NCBI GenBank assembly: GCA_945918815.1
Contig: CAMEIU010000079.1
Location: 1-9,712, forward strand
From: an uncultured Clostridia bacterium
Lineage (GTDB): Bacteria > Bacillota > Clostridia > Oscillospirales > Oscillospiraceae
Direction: 5' to 3'
DNA: 9,712 nt
In this document: one piece after another, positions 1-5,481 of the stretch
Layout: each line of letters begins with the position of its first letter
How positions within the stretch are numbered: position 1 is the first letter of the stretch
Program-made: the position numbers and the translations under genes
Notes under the pieces: generated by a model
What the model was told of the DNA's origin: nothing
Database searches by the model: none
The model's input: only the letters and a program-made list of their open reading frames with translations

Positions 1-53
1 GCCAGTGCACGAATACACTGGCTGCTTTGCTGAGAGACTTTTTTAACTGCCCC
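1..53. repeat. Palindromic repeat, left copy (GCCAGTG hairpin plus AGACTTTTTT tail)
   Basis: The inverted repeat GCCAGTG (1-7) / CACTGGC (16-22) encloses an 8-nt loop and is followed at 35-53 by AGACTTTTTTAACTGCCCC. The same two parts occur in the same order at 1419-1465, so the two copies are direct repeats on either side of the DHHW gene. The copy may begin before the window. On the minus strand it lies just after the DHHW stop codon and could also act as a 3' transcript hairpin, but no T-run is visible inside the window to support an intrinsic terminator. Confidence 0.6.
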
Positions 54-60
54 GTGTTTT

Positions 61-1143
61 TTACCGCAGGATTCCCGCGCTGTTGATCACGGTGGTGGAA
101 TAGAGCAGCAGCACGTCCTGGCCGTGGAAGTCCACGAATTTGCCCAGGTTGGCCGCCGACACGTAGCGGATGTCCACCAGGGTGACGGTCTTGTAGCCGG
201 AGAGCAGCAAAGGTGTCAGGCTGCTGCCGTAGGAGTCACGGAAGGCGATCAGCTCCCGGTCTGTCTCTGCCAGGGGATTTTCCAGGGTCAGCACTGCCTG
301 GGCGCCGTGGAGAAACACATCGTAGCCGTCCAGACCCGCAAACCGGGCCGGGTCGTAGACGGTCTGCTCTCCTTTCAGCTCCGGGCCTGTGACCACGGCG
401 GCTTGGGTGGCGTCGTTTTCCAGGTAGACCAGGTCCTCCGGCGGCAGGGGCAGGGCCGACTGCCCATAGTAGACGCCCCGGAAGCCGGAGAGGGTCTGCC
501 GGTCGTAGGTTTCCAGAGAAGGCAGGTCCAGATTCATGGACTGGGACAGGGTGGAGACGACCCGGTCCAGCCGTTCCTGCCGCCAGTGGGAATCCGTGGC
601 GTAGTAGTCCTCCAAGGTCAGGCTGCCGGTCAGGTCGATGTGGCTTGCCCAGGGCAGGCCGGTCTCCACAGTTTCAAACAGAGCGGCATAGTCCAGTTTG
701 GGACAGTCCAGATAATAGTTCTTATCGGGAATCACGGCGCAGTACACCGTGGAATCCGACAAATACAGCTCGTGAATTTCATTCATCTTGTCCACAAACC
801 GCTGGACCTGGACCGGATCCAGCTCCGAATCCAGCTTGGCCGCCGTCCCCTGGGACAGATACACGCCGTTGTTGTCCTGCTGGCCCAGCATGTAGTAGGT
901 CCAGACAGCCTTCAGCGTTCGGAGGCTTTCCCGCCCGGGGAACTGGTCCAGCAGATAGTCCTCCAGGTCCTGGGCATATTGACCGGACAGCAGGGCCTCG
1001 CCGGACGCCTCCGGGGCCTGGGCCAGGCGGCGGCGTTCCGATCTGGAGATTTCCTGATCCGGCAGCAGCAGATGCAGCAGCATGCCGCCCAGGAGTAAAA
1101 TGACGAAGACCAAAACAGTCCCGCGATTTTTTGCTTTTTCCAT
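61..1143 (-). CDS. DHHW/AlgJ-like polysaccharide O-acetylation protein
   Basis: The 360-residue product has a short basic N-terminus and one membrane segment at about residues 9-27, so it is probably anchored with its main domain outside the cell. DSHW at 184-187 fits the DHHW-family signature (the AlgJ/AlgX-type Asp-x-His), and FRDSYGSS at 301-308 has the form of the later Asp-Ser motif that supplies the SGNH-type serine. Proteins of this family work with an MBOAT acyltransferase, which lies upstream on the same strand, to put acetyl groups on an extracellular polysaccharide. The ATG at 1143 is chosen because GGGAGGTG precedes it at good spacing. An in-frame ATG at 1182 would add 13 residues, but it lacks a proper ribosome site and abuts a palindromic repeat. 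The substrate polymer is not known. The 361-bp gap to the MBOAT gene is unusually long for partners and is filled with repeats. Confidence 0.85.
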   Translation of the reverse strand: MEKAKNRGTVLVFVILLLGGMLLHLLLPDQEISRSERRRLAQAPEASGEALLSGQYAQDLEDYLLDQFPGRESLRTLKAVWTYYMLGQQDNNGVYLSQGTAAKLDSELDPVQVQRFVDKMNEIHELYLSDSTVYCAVIPDKNYYLDCPKLDYAALFETVETGLPWASHIDLTGSLTLEDYYATDSHWRQERLDRVVSTLSQSMNLDLPSLETYDRQTLSGFRGVYYGQSALPLPPEDLVYLENDATQAAVVTGPELKGEQTVYDPARFAGLDGYDVFLHGAQAVLTLENPLAETDRELIAFRDSYGSSLTPLLLSGYKTVTLVDIRYVSAANLGKFVDFHGQDVLLLYSTTVINSAGILR

Positions 1144-1188
1144 GAACGCACCTCCCAGTGGGTTGTTGTGATATCGGAGCATACCGCA

Positions 1189-1322
1189 AAGCCTTCCCCT
1201 TGAGGGGAAGGTGGCCGCCCGAAGGGCGGTCGGATGAGGTGTAAAAGGCTACGAATTCGCCGGTAGTTCTTGTAAATCGTAAGATCCTTCTGCACACCTC
1301 ATCAGTCAGCCTTGAGGCTGAC
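1189..1322. repeat. Complex palindromic repeat with three hairpins (CCTTCCCCT family)
   Basis: Hairpin 1 is CCTTCCCCT (1192-1200) / AGGGGAAGG (1203-1211). Hairpin 2 is GGCCGCCC (1213-1220) / GGGCGGTC (1224-1231), with one G-T pair. A longer-range perfect 10-bp inverted repeat follows, GATGAGGTGT (1233-1242) / ACACCTCATC (1294-1303). Hairpin 3 is GTCAGCC (1305-1311) / GGCTGAC (1316-1322) around TTGA. Hairpins 1 and 3 share the central CCTTGAGG, so the unit looks like a MITE-like element with hairpin ends. There is no coding potential; the ORFs that cross it are shadows. Confidence 0.7.
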
Positions 1323-1323
1323 A

Positions 1324-1465
1324 GGGGCTGTTAAGAAAGTCTAAGTTCCCGCTTTGACCCCTAATTTTTTGATAGAAAAAGTGTCAAATTTACGGTAAAA
1401 AAGGGAACGGATTGCCACGCCAGTGTGCGCACTGGCTCGCAATGACAGACTTTTTTACAGTCCCC
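1324..1465. repeat. MITE-like inverted-repeat element with internal GCCAGTG hairpin
   Basis: The left end GGGGCTGTTAAGAAAGTCT (1324-1342) is an imperfect inverted copy of the right end AGACTTTTTTACAGTCCCC (1447-1465). Just inside the right end, ATTGC (1411-1415) / GCAAT (1439-1443) and GCCAGTG (1419-1425) / CACTGGC (1430-1436) form a two-part hairpin with a TGCG loop. The right portion matches the repeat at 1-53. The element abuts the repeat at 1189-1322, so together they fill nearly the whole gap between the MBOAT and DHHW genes. The 39 bp between 1466 and the MBOAT stop show nothing notable. Confidence 0.6.
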
Positions 1466-1504
1466 TTGGTGCAGCAAGTTTCATCCATGTTTCCACAAGG
1501 GAGC

Positions 1505-2875
1505 CTAAAACCGGAAATACAGAAACGGATTGAAGGAGCCGTCCACCAGGCAGGCCGTCACCAGGATCAGCATAATCAGTACGAACAGCGGCTGGAGCAG
1601 GAAGCCGAACCGGCTGTCTCTCAGGCGCAGGGCCAGCTGCTTTGGCCAGGGGGTGGAGCCCAGGACGCACAGGAGCAGCAGAATGGCATAGCTTCTGAGA
1701 TAATAGAGGCCGGTCTCATTCCACAGGGGCAGGCCACCCAGGCCGAACATCCGGCCCAGCTCCAGGACGGCCTCCGAAGCGGTACTGCTGTGGAACAGCA
1801 CGAAGCCCAGAACCGTGGCCAAAAGCACATAGAGATGCGAGCCTACGCCGCCCTTGAGATACCTGCCCAGCCACAGCTTCTCCACCAGAAGCAGCAGGCC
1901 GTACCAGAGGCCCCAGAGCAGGAAGTTCCAGCTGGCCCCGTGCCAGACGCCGGTCAGCATCCAGACGATCAGGACGTTCCGGAGCCATTTCCACTTCACG
2001 GTGCGGCTGCCGCCCAGGGGGATATACACATAGTCCCGGAACCAGCCGCCCAGGGTCATATGCCAGCGGCGCCAGAATTCGGTTACGGACCGGGACAGAT
2101 AGGGATAATCGAAGTTTTCCGGGAACCGGAAGCCCATCATGGCCCCCAGGCCGATGGCCATATCGGAATAGCCTGAGAAATCGAAATAAATTTGCAAGGT
2201 GAAGGCAACGGCCCGGAGCCAGCTCAAAAGGACGCTGCCACCGGAGGCCGTCAGCTCCGCCAGCTGTCCGATGGTATTCGCCAGCAGCACCTTCTTGCCG
2301 AGGCCCACGGAAAACCGCACCACACCCCGGGAGACGCCGTCCCAGTCCATGGTCCGCTCCCGCAGTTCCCGGGCCACGTCGCTGTAGCGGACGATGGGAC
2401 CGGCAATGAGTTGGGGAAACAGGCAGAGATAGGTGGCGTAGGAGGCCGGGTTCCGTTCCGCCTTGCAGTCGCCCCGGTAGACGTCGGCGATATAGCTCAT
2501 ATTCTGGAAGGTATAGAAGCTGATGCCGATGGGCAGGGAAAGGCCCAGGGTCGGAATGGCCGTGCCCAGGAGGCCGTTGACAGTCCCGATCAAGAAATCG
2601 GCGTATTTGAAAAACACCAGAAACGCCAGGTTCCAGCCGATGCCGCTGACCAGGGCCCACCGCTTTCCGGGATGGGCCGTCAGGTACAGTCCATGGAGCC
2701 AGCCGATGAGGGCCGACAGCAGCAGCAAAACCACATACTTCGGCTCCCCCGCCGCGTAGAACACCAGGCTCGCCAGCAGCAGCACATGGTTTTTCCAGCC
2801 TCTCGGGACCAGATAATAGGCCGCCAGGGTCAAGGGCAGGAAGAAATATAAAAATGTCACGCTGGAAAAGAGCAT
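1505..2875 (-). CDS. MBOAT family O-acyltransferase (AlgI/DltB-like)
   Basis: The 456-residue multipass membrane protein has the length and pattern of the AlgI/PatA branch of membrane-bound O-acyltransferases. Recognisable blocks are the N-terminal LFSSVTFLYFFLPL, PIGISFYTFQNMSYI at about 115-129, FPQLIAGPIVRY at about 153-164, IYFDFSGYSDMAIG at about 229-242, FWRRWHMTLGGW at about 267-278 and TGVWHGASWN at about 308-317. His272 and His312 are the expected active-site histidines. The family takes an acyl group, usually acetyl, from a cytoplasmic donor and presents it across the membrane to a partner; the DHHW protein downstream is the natural partner. The ATG at 2875 begins the conserved family N-terminus and is preceded by GAGAGGGA. 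The upstream in-frame GTG at 2902 is less likely. Acetyl as the donated group and an exopolysaccharide as the target are inferences. Confidence 0.93.
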   Translation of the reverse strand: MLFSSVTFLYFFLPLTLAAYYLVPRGWKNHVLLLASLVFYAAGEPKYVVLLLLSALIGWLHGLYLTAHPGKRWALVSGIGWNLAFLVFFKYADFLIGTVNGLLGTAIPTLGLSLPIGISFYTFQNMSYIADVYRGDCKAERNPASYATYLCLFPQLIAGPIVRYSDVARELRERTMDWDGVSRGVVRFSVGLGKKVLLANTIGQLAELTASGGSVLLSWLRAVAFTLQIYFDFSGYSDMAIGLGAMMGFRFPENFDYPYLSRSVTEFWRRWHMTLGGWFRDYVYIPLGGSRTVKWKWLRNVLIVWMLTGVWHGASWNFLLWGLWYGLLLLVEKLWLGRYLKGGVGSHLYVLLATVLGFVLFHSSTASEAVLELGRMFGLGGLPLWNETGLYYLRSYAILLLLCVLGSTPWPKQLALRLRDSRFGFLLQPLFVLIMLILVTACLVDGSFNPFLYFRF

Positions 2876-2903
2876 GGGCAAGTCCCTCTCGAACAGACGC
2901 ACA

Positions 2904-2959
2904 GAACCCTCGTGCCCCTACGGGGGGCTATCAGCCGCCCGCATGGGGCACGAAGGTTC
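2904..2959. repeat. Near-perfect 56-bp palindrome, CGTGCCCC/GGGGCACG type
   Basis: GAACCCTCGTGCCCC (2904-2918) pairs with GGGGCACGAAGGTTC (2945-2959) with one mismatch, and the inner CGGGGGGCT (2921-2929) pairs with AGCCGCCCG (2933-2941) with one mismatch. The core contains GCCCCTACGG, which is also found in the palindromes at 4044-4115 and 5424-5456. It lies between the lipoprotein stop and the MBOAT start. On the coding strand it is followed by GC-rich sequence with no T-run, so an intrinsic terminator is not supported, but such a hairpin could alter transcript stability. Confidence 0.65.
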
Positions 2960-2979
2960 CTATCTGGTTTTAGAAACTT

Positions 2980-3588
2980 TTACGCCGCAAACATGGCGTC
3001 AAAGTTGGCCACGATGGCGTCCACGGCGTCCTGGGTGGACATGACCATCAGCACATACTGGCCGCTGGTCTTGACGGCAGTGGCTTCGGCTTCCACGCAG
3101 ATCCACTTCCGGGGATCCATGTTGTTCTCGATCTCCTGGGCCACGGCCTCCACATCGGCGTCCTCCGGCAGCTGCAGCAGGCAGACAGAGTGGGCAATGG
3201 AGCCGATCATGGGCGCGGAGGTGACGGCATGGTAACCGTCCGCATACTCGATAAACAGATAATAGGGATACTGGTCGGCAGGAATCTCCATGTTCTCCAC
3301 CATCATCTCGTCATTGACGCCGTCCACCAGGGTGGAGATCTTCTCCAGCAGGTCCGTAACGATGGGATCCTCGCCGTCTTCCACGGATTCTTCCTCTTCC
3401 GCAGGAGTCTCTCCCTCGACAGGAGCCTCCTCCGCGGGGGTCTCTTCCTCGGGAGCTTCCTCTTCCACAGGAGCCTCTGGCTCAGTCACAATTTCCTCTT
3501 CCACAGGGGTCTGCTCCGTGGTCTTGGCGCAGGCGGCAAAGCCCACGGCCATGGTGCAGATCAGCAAGAGTGCAATCAGTTTTTTCAT
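2980..3588 (-). CDS. Acidic-stalk lipoprotein, DUF4358-like
   Basis: The 202-residue product begins with MKK, a hydrophobic stretch and FAAC at 17-20, a typical lipoprotein signal with Cys20 as the lipidated residue. Phe at -3 is a slightly unusual lipobox residue. Residues 27-74 are a low-complexity acidic linker made of repeated Glu-Glu-x-Pro-like units. The compact domain at about 75-202 resembles DUF4358 lipoproteins of Clostridia, notably IGSIAHSVCLLQLPEDADVE at 128-147 and GQYVLMVMS at 176-184; I give this family as tentative. The ATG at 3588 has GGAGGA 6 nt upstream, whereas the longer frame from 3636 has no signal logic. It precedes the MBOAT gene by 104 bp, which are occupied by a palindrome. 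I infer that it may assist the surface acylation machinery; the sequence gives no enzymatic motif. Confidence 0.8.
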   Translation of the reverse strand: MKKLIALLLICTMAVGFAACAKTTEQTPVEEEIVTEPEAPVEEEAPEEETPAEEAPVEGETPAEEEESVEDGEDPIVTDLLEKISTLVDGVNDEMMVENMEIPADQYPYYLFIEYADGYHAVTSAPMIGSIAHSVCLLQLPEDADVEAVAQEIENNMDPRKWICVEAEATAVKTSGQYVLMVMSTQDAVDAIVANFDAMFAA

Positions 3589-3695
3589 TGGTTCCTCCAT
3601 AGGTATTTGTTTTTCACGGTCAGCCCGTGTACCCATTCAGACGATGGAACACAGGTTTTGTTCCCGAAGATACAAAGAAAATTTTTCCATCCTTT

Positions 3696-3854
3696 TTATA
3701 CCAATTCATAGCTGAAATTCTGGAACAAAAGCCGGCTGCCGTCGGTGACGCCGTCGGGCAAAAGGAACATGGCGACCTCCTTCCGGGTCCCTTCGTCACT
3801 TCGCAAAATCGCATAGTCGCCGCAGATTTCCAAAACGGTGAAATATACCTCCAT
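3696..3854 (-). CDS. Small DUF3006-like protein (52 aa)
   Basis: The frame opens with ATG at 3854 behind AGGAGGG at ideal spacing and encodes 52 residues ending in FSYELV before TAA at 3696-3698. Its centre has GDYAILRSDEG at 12-22 and LLPDGVTDGS at 31-40. This matches the pattern of DUF3006 proteins, a small beta-rich family with a conserved acidic turn and an LP-x-G-x-x-x-G segment, although the family is usually somewhat longer (about 70 residues). An extended -10 promoter lies upstream. The gene is 107 bp ahead of the lipoprotein on the same strand, so it may be the first gene of that transcript. Its function is unknown. The longer ORFs that overlap it on both strands have no ribosome site of this quality. 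Confidence 0.72.
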   Translation of the reverse strand: MEVYFTVLEICGDYAILRSDEGTRKEVAMFLLPDGVTDGSRLLFQNFSYELV

Positions 3855-3875
3855 ATTCTTCCCTCCTTTTTGATT

Positions 3876-3884
3876 ATCATATCA
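3876..3884 (-). promoter_or_regulatory. Extended -10 promoter for the DUF3006-like gene
   Basis: On the minus strand TGA-TATGAT (3884 down to 3876) forms a TGn-extended -10 element about 22 bp before the start codon at 3854, which leaves room for the AGGAGGG ribosome site. The -35 region is weak, as expected for extended -10 promoters. It is the only good promoter seen for the left minus-strand operon. Confidence 0.5.
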
Positions 3885-3933
3885 CAGATTTGGAGAAAAT
3901 AAAGAGGAGAAAACACAGCGCCGCTTTAAAAGG

Positions 3934-4228
3934 CAGACCAGAAAATTGGAATTTATCTATGAGTTGACAATTGATAATTGACAATTGTCAATGGAGGTAT
4001 CCGCTTCGCGGATGATTGAAATGATTGCCCGCCAGAAAGAAATCCGTAGGGGCAGCCCCATGTGGCCGCCCGTTGGTGCAGGCTTTCGGGCGGCCACGCG
4101 GGGCCGCCCCTACGGTGTTGCTTGATCGTGCTTCTGTCAATTCTAATTCATCGCGAAGCGACACCATAATTGTCAATTGTCCATTGTCAATTGTCAATTC
4201 GCTCTACAAATTCCAATTTTCCAATCTG
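3934..4228. mobile_element. MITE-like element (~295 bp) with nested palindromic repeat
   Basis: The ends are inverted repeats: 3934-3954 and 4208-4228 match over 21 bp with 3 mismatches, including a perfect 13-bp AAAATTGGAATTT. Inside each end is a 28-bp array of four 7-bp units, TTGACAA-type at 3964-3991 and TTGTCAA-type at 4170-4197, inverted relative to each other. Next come small hairpins, TCCGCTTCGCGGA on the left and TCGCTTCGCGA on the right. The middle (4044-4115) is a separate palindrome that also occurs elsewhere in the window. No transposase or coding region is present. It occupies most of the 402-bp gap between the divergent genes at 3854 and 4257; the remainder is short leader sequence. 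Confidence 0.7.
4044..4115. repeat. CCGTAGGGGC palindrome, nested in the MITE-like element
   Basis: Left arm 4044-4072 and right arm 4087-4115 are 29-bp inverted copies with 3 mismatches, separated by 14 bp. The outer part CCGTAGGGGC/GCCCCTACGG is shared with the palindromes at 5424-5456 and, in part, 2904-2959. The flanks are also shared: AATCCGTAGGGGC on the left, and a right flank ending in GATCGTG (4124-4130) that recurs after the 5424 copy. Confidence 0.7.
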
Positions 4229-4256
4229 TTCAGGCATCGAACAGGGAGGCTATTTT

Positions 4257-4688
4257 ATGCACGAAGATACCATTCATCTCTTGGGAGACTGCACCGCGGG
4301 AATCCATATGGCGGTCTCCACCATCGACGGGATGCTGCCCAGGGTCCAGGATCAGACTCTCCGGCAGAAGCTGCGGGACAGCGTCCAGACCCACCAGCTG
4401 CTCCAGGCCCAGGCCAGGACCCTGCTGCACCAGTGCGGTGGGGAGGAAAAGGAGCCGACGACCATGGCAAAGAGCATGTCCTGGCTGAAAACCAACGCCA
4501 GAATGGCTCTGAACGGAGACGACACCACCGTGGCCTATCTGGTGGCCGACGGCTGCGATATGGGCGTAAAAGCGCTGTGCCGCAGCCGCAACCGCTACGC
4601 CGGAGCCGACAAGCAGGCAAAGGCCATGGCGGAACAGCTTATTGACTGCGAGGAAAAATTGTCCGCGTCCATGCGTCCGTTCTTGTAA
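4257..4688 (+). CDS. Four-helix-bundle protein, DUF2383/ferritin-like
   Basis: The 143-residue protein is almost entirely predicted amphipathic helix with no signal peptide. It begins HEDTIHLLGDCTAGIHMAVS and continues through four helical stretches at about 3-28, 31-60, 67-88 and 92-137. The pattern resembles the DUF2383/PA2169-type four-helix bundles related to ferritin, though I see no clear ExxH di-iron motif, so metal binding is not supported. Cys residues occur at 12, 60, 100, 108 and 131. The ATG at 4257 is chosen because AGGGAGG lies 8 nt upstream. Extending in frame to 4170 would read into the terminal repeat of the MITE-like element. The gene ends 55 bp before the kinase-like gene, and its stop codon lies in that gene's promoter. 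Its function is unknown; a cytoplasmic storage or stress role is only a guess. Confidence 0.75.
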   Translation: MHEDTIHLLGDCTAGIHMAVSTIDGMLPRVQDQTLRQKLRDSVQTHQLLQAQARTLLHQCGGEEKEPTTMAKSMSWLKTNARMALNGDDTTVAYLVADGCDMGVKALCRSRNRYAGADKQAKAMAEQLIDCEEKLSASMRPFL

Positions 4689-4711
4689 TTTGCCCGAAAA
4701 TTTCGTATAAT
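4683..4711 (+). promoter_or_regulatory. Sigma-A promoter of the kinase-like gene
   Basis: TTGTAA at 4683-4688 and a perfect TATAAT at 4706-4711 are separated by 17 bp. The -35 hexamer contains the TAA stop codon (4686-4688) of the preceding gene. Transcription would start about 25 bp before the ATG at 4744, just ahead of the GGGAGGTC ribosome site. Confidence 0.75.
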
Positions 4712-4743
4712 GGAATCACCATCAATCAAGGGAGGTCGGTTCC

Positions 4744-5355
4744 ATGACTCAAAAAATCATCACCATCAGCCGTGCATTCGGCAGCGGCGGCCGTACCATC
4801 GGCAAACAAGTCGCCGAGCGTCTTGGCATTCCTTTTTATGACAAAGAGTTGGTCGATGCTGTGGCAAAGGAAAGCGGCTTCCACGCGGATTTCATTGAAG
4901 AGGCTGGCGAGTATGCGCCGGTGACGAGCAGCTTTCTGTTCAACATCGCCGTATCTCCCCATCCCATGTCGGCAATGAACACCATGTCCATGGCGGATCA
5001 GCTGTTCGTGTGTCAGACAAACGTCATTCGGAATCTGGCGGAGAAGGGTCCCTGCGTCATCGTCGGCCGCTGCGCCGACTACATTCTCAAGGATCGGGAG
5101 GATTGCCTCCATGTGTTCATCCACGCGGGCATGAAATTCCGGGCAGAACGTATCGTCCGGCTCTACGGCGAGACGAAGCAGACCCCGGAAAAACGCCTGA
5201 CCGACAAGGACAACAAGCGCCGGGTCTACTACAAGCACTACACCAACCGAAACTGGGGCGAGGCCCAGAACTACCACATTTCCCTGAACTCCGGCCTCAT
5301 CGGCATCGAGAAGTGCACGGATATCATTGTGGATATTGCGAACATGTACGAATAA
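4744..5355 (+). CDS. Cytidylate-kinase-like P-loop protein
   Basis: The 203-residue soluble protein starts with MTQKIITISRAFGSGGRTIG, carrying a P-loop variant GSGGRTIGK at 13-21. PFYDKEL at 30-36, VIVGRCADYIL at 105-115, DKDNKRRVYYKHYTNRNWG at 154-172 and YHISLNSG at 177-184 are all typical of the cytidylate-kinase-like family (Cytidylate_kin2), which is common in Clostridia and distinct from the essential Cmk. The fold implies phosphoryl transfer from ATP, possibly to a nucleotide, but the real substrate of this family is not established as far as I know. The start has GGGAGGTC upstream and its own promoter, so the gene can be expressed independently of the helical-bundle gene before it. 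A hairpin follows the stop codon. Confidence 0.88.
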   Translation: MTQKIITISRAFGSGGRTIGKQVAERLGIPFYDKELVDAVAKESGFHADFIEEAGEYAPVTSSFLFNIAVSPHPMSAMNTMSMADQLFVCQTNVIRNLAEKGPCVIVGRCADYILKDREDCLHVFIHAGMKFRAERIVRLYGETKQTPEKRLTDKDNKRRVYYKHYTNRNWGEAQNYHISLNSGLIGIEKCTDIIVDIANMYE

Positions 5356-5371
5356 GTTGATAGACAGCAAA

Positions 5372-5414
5372 GTGTCCTCGTATCCCATCAGGGGTACGAG
5401 GACGCTCCTGTTTT
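5372..5414 (+). terminator. Likely terminator between converging genes
   Basis: A 15-bp stem, 5372-5386 with 5391-5405, includes GTCCTCGTA/TACGAGGAC and CCC/GGG around an ATCA loop, 16 bp after the kinase-like stop codon. TTTT follows at 5411-5414, offset by about 5 nt from the stem, so it is not a textbook intrinsic terminator. The converging GDPD gene on the other strand may use the same hairpin. Confidence 0.5.
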
Positions 5415-5423
5415 GGAGGCAAT

Positions 5424-5456
5424 CCGTAGGGGCGACCCTTGCGGTCGCCCCTACGG
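5424..5456. repeat. CCGTAGGGGCGACC perfect palindrome
   Basis: CCGTAGGGGCGACC (5424-5437) and GGTCGCCCCTACGG (5443-5456) form a perfect 14-bp stem with a CTTGC loop. It is a short copy of the palindrome nested at 4044-4115, with the same AATCCGTAGGGGC left flank and a right flank ending in GATCGTG. It sits between the converging kinase-like and GDPD genes. Confidence 0.75.
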
Positions 5457-5481
5457 CGCTGTTCGATCGTGGGAGCCGGCA

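Noticed and set aside
124..2851. Plus-strand open frames opposite the DHHW and MBOAT genes (124-1098, 1412-2176, 2192-2851)
   Set aside because: All are antisense to genes with family motifs and have low-complexity Gln/Gly/Ala-rich translations without domains.
2904..2959. Intrinsic terminator between the lipoprotein and MBOAT genes
   Set aside because: The stem is strong, but neither strand has a T-run after it, and it belongs to a palindromic repeat family.
3620..3916. Longer frames on both strands over the small DUF3006-like gene
   Set aside because: Neither has a convincing ribosome site, and their translations look random. The 52-codon frame has AGGAGGG and a family-like pattern.
3964..4197. 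CRISPR-like array
   Set aside because: The repeats are 7 bp and contiguous without spacers, and no cas gene is present.
4184..4219. Promoter for the helical-bundle gene using TTGTCA units of the MITE-like element as -35
   Set aside because: No acceptable -10 hexamer is found at 16-18 bp from either TTGTCA, so no promoter is called.
4170..4256. N-terminal extension of the helical-bundle gene from an upstream ATG
   Set aside because: The added residues come from the 7-bp repeat array of the MITE-like element, and the internal ATG at 4257 has a strong ribosome site.
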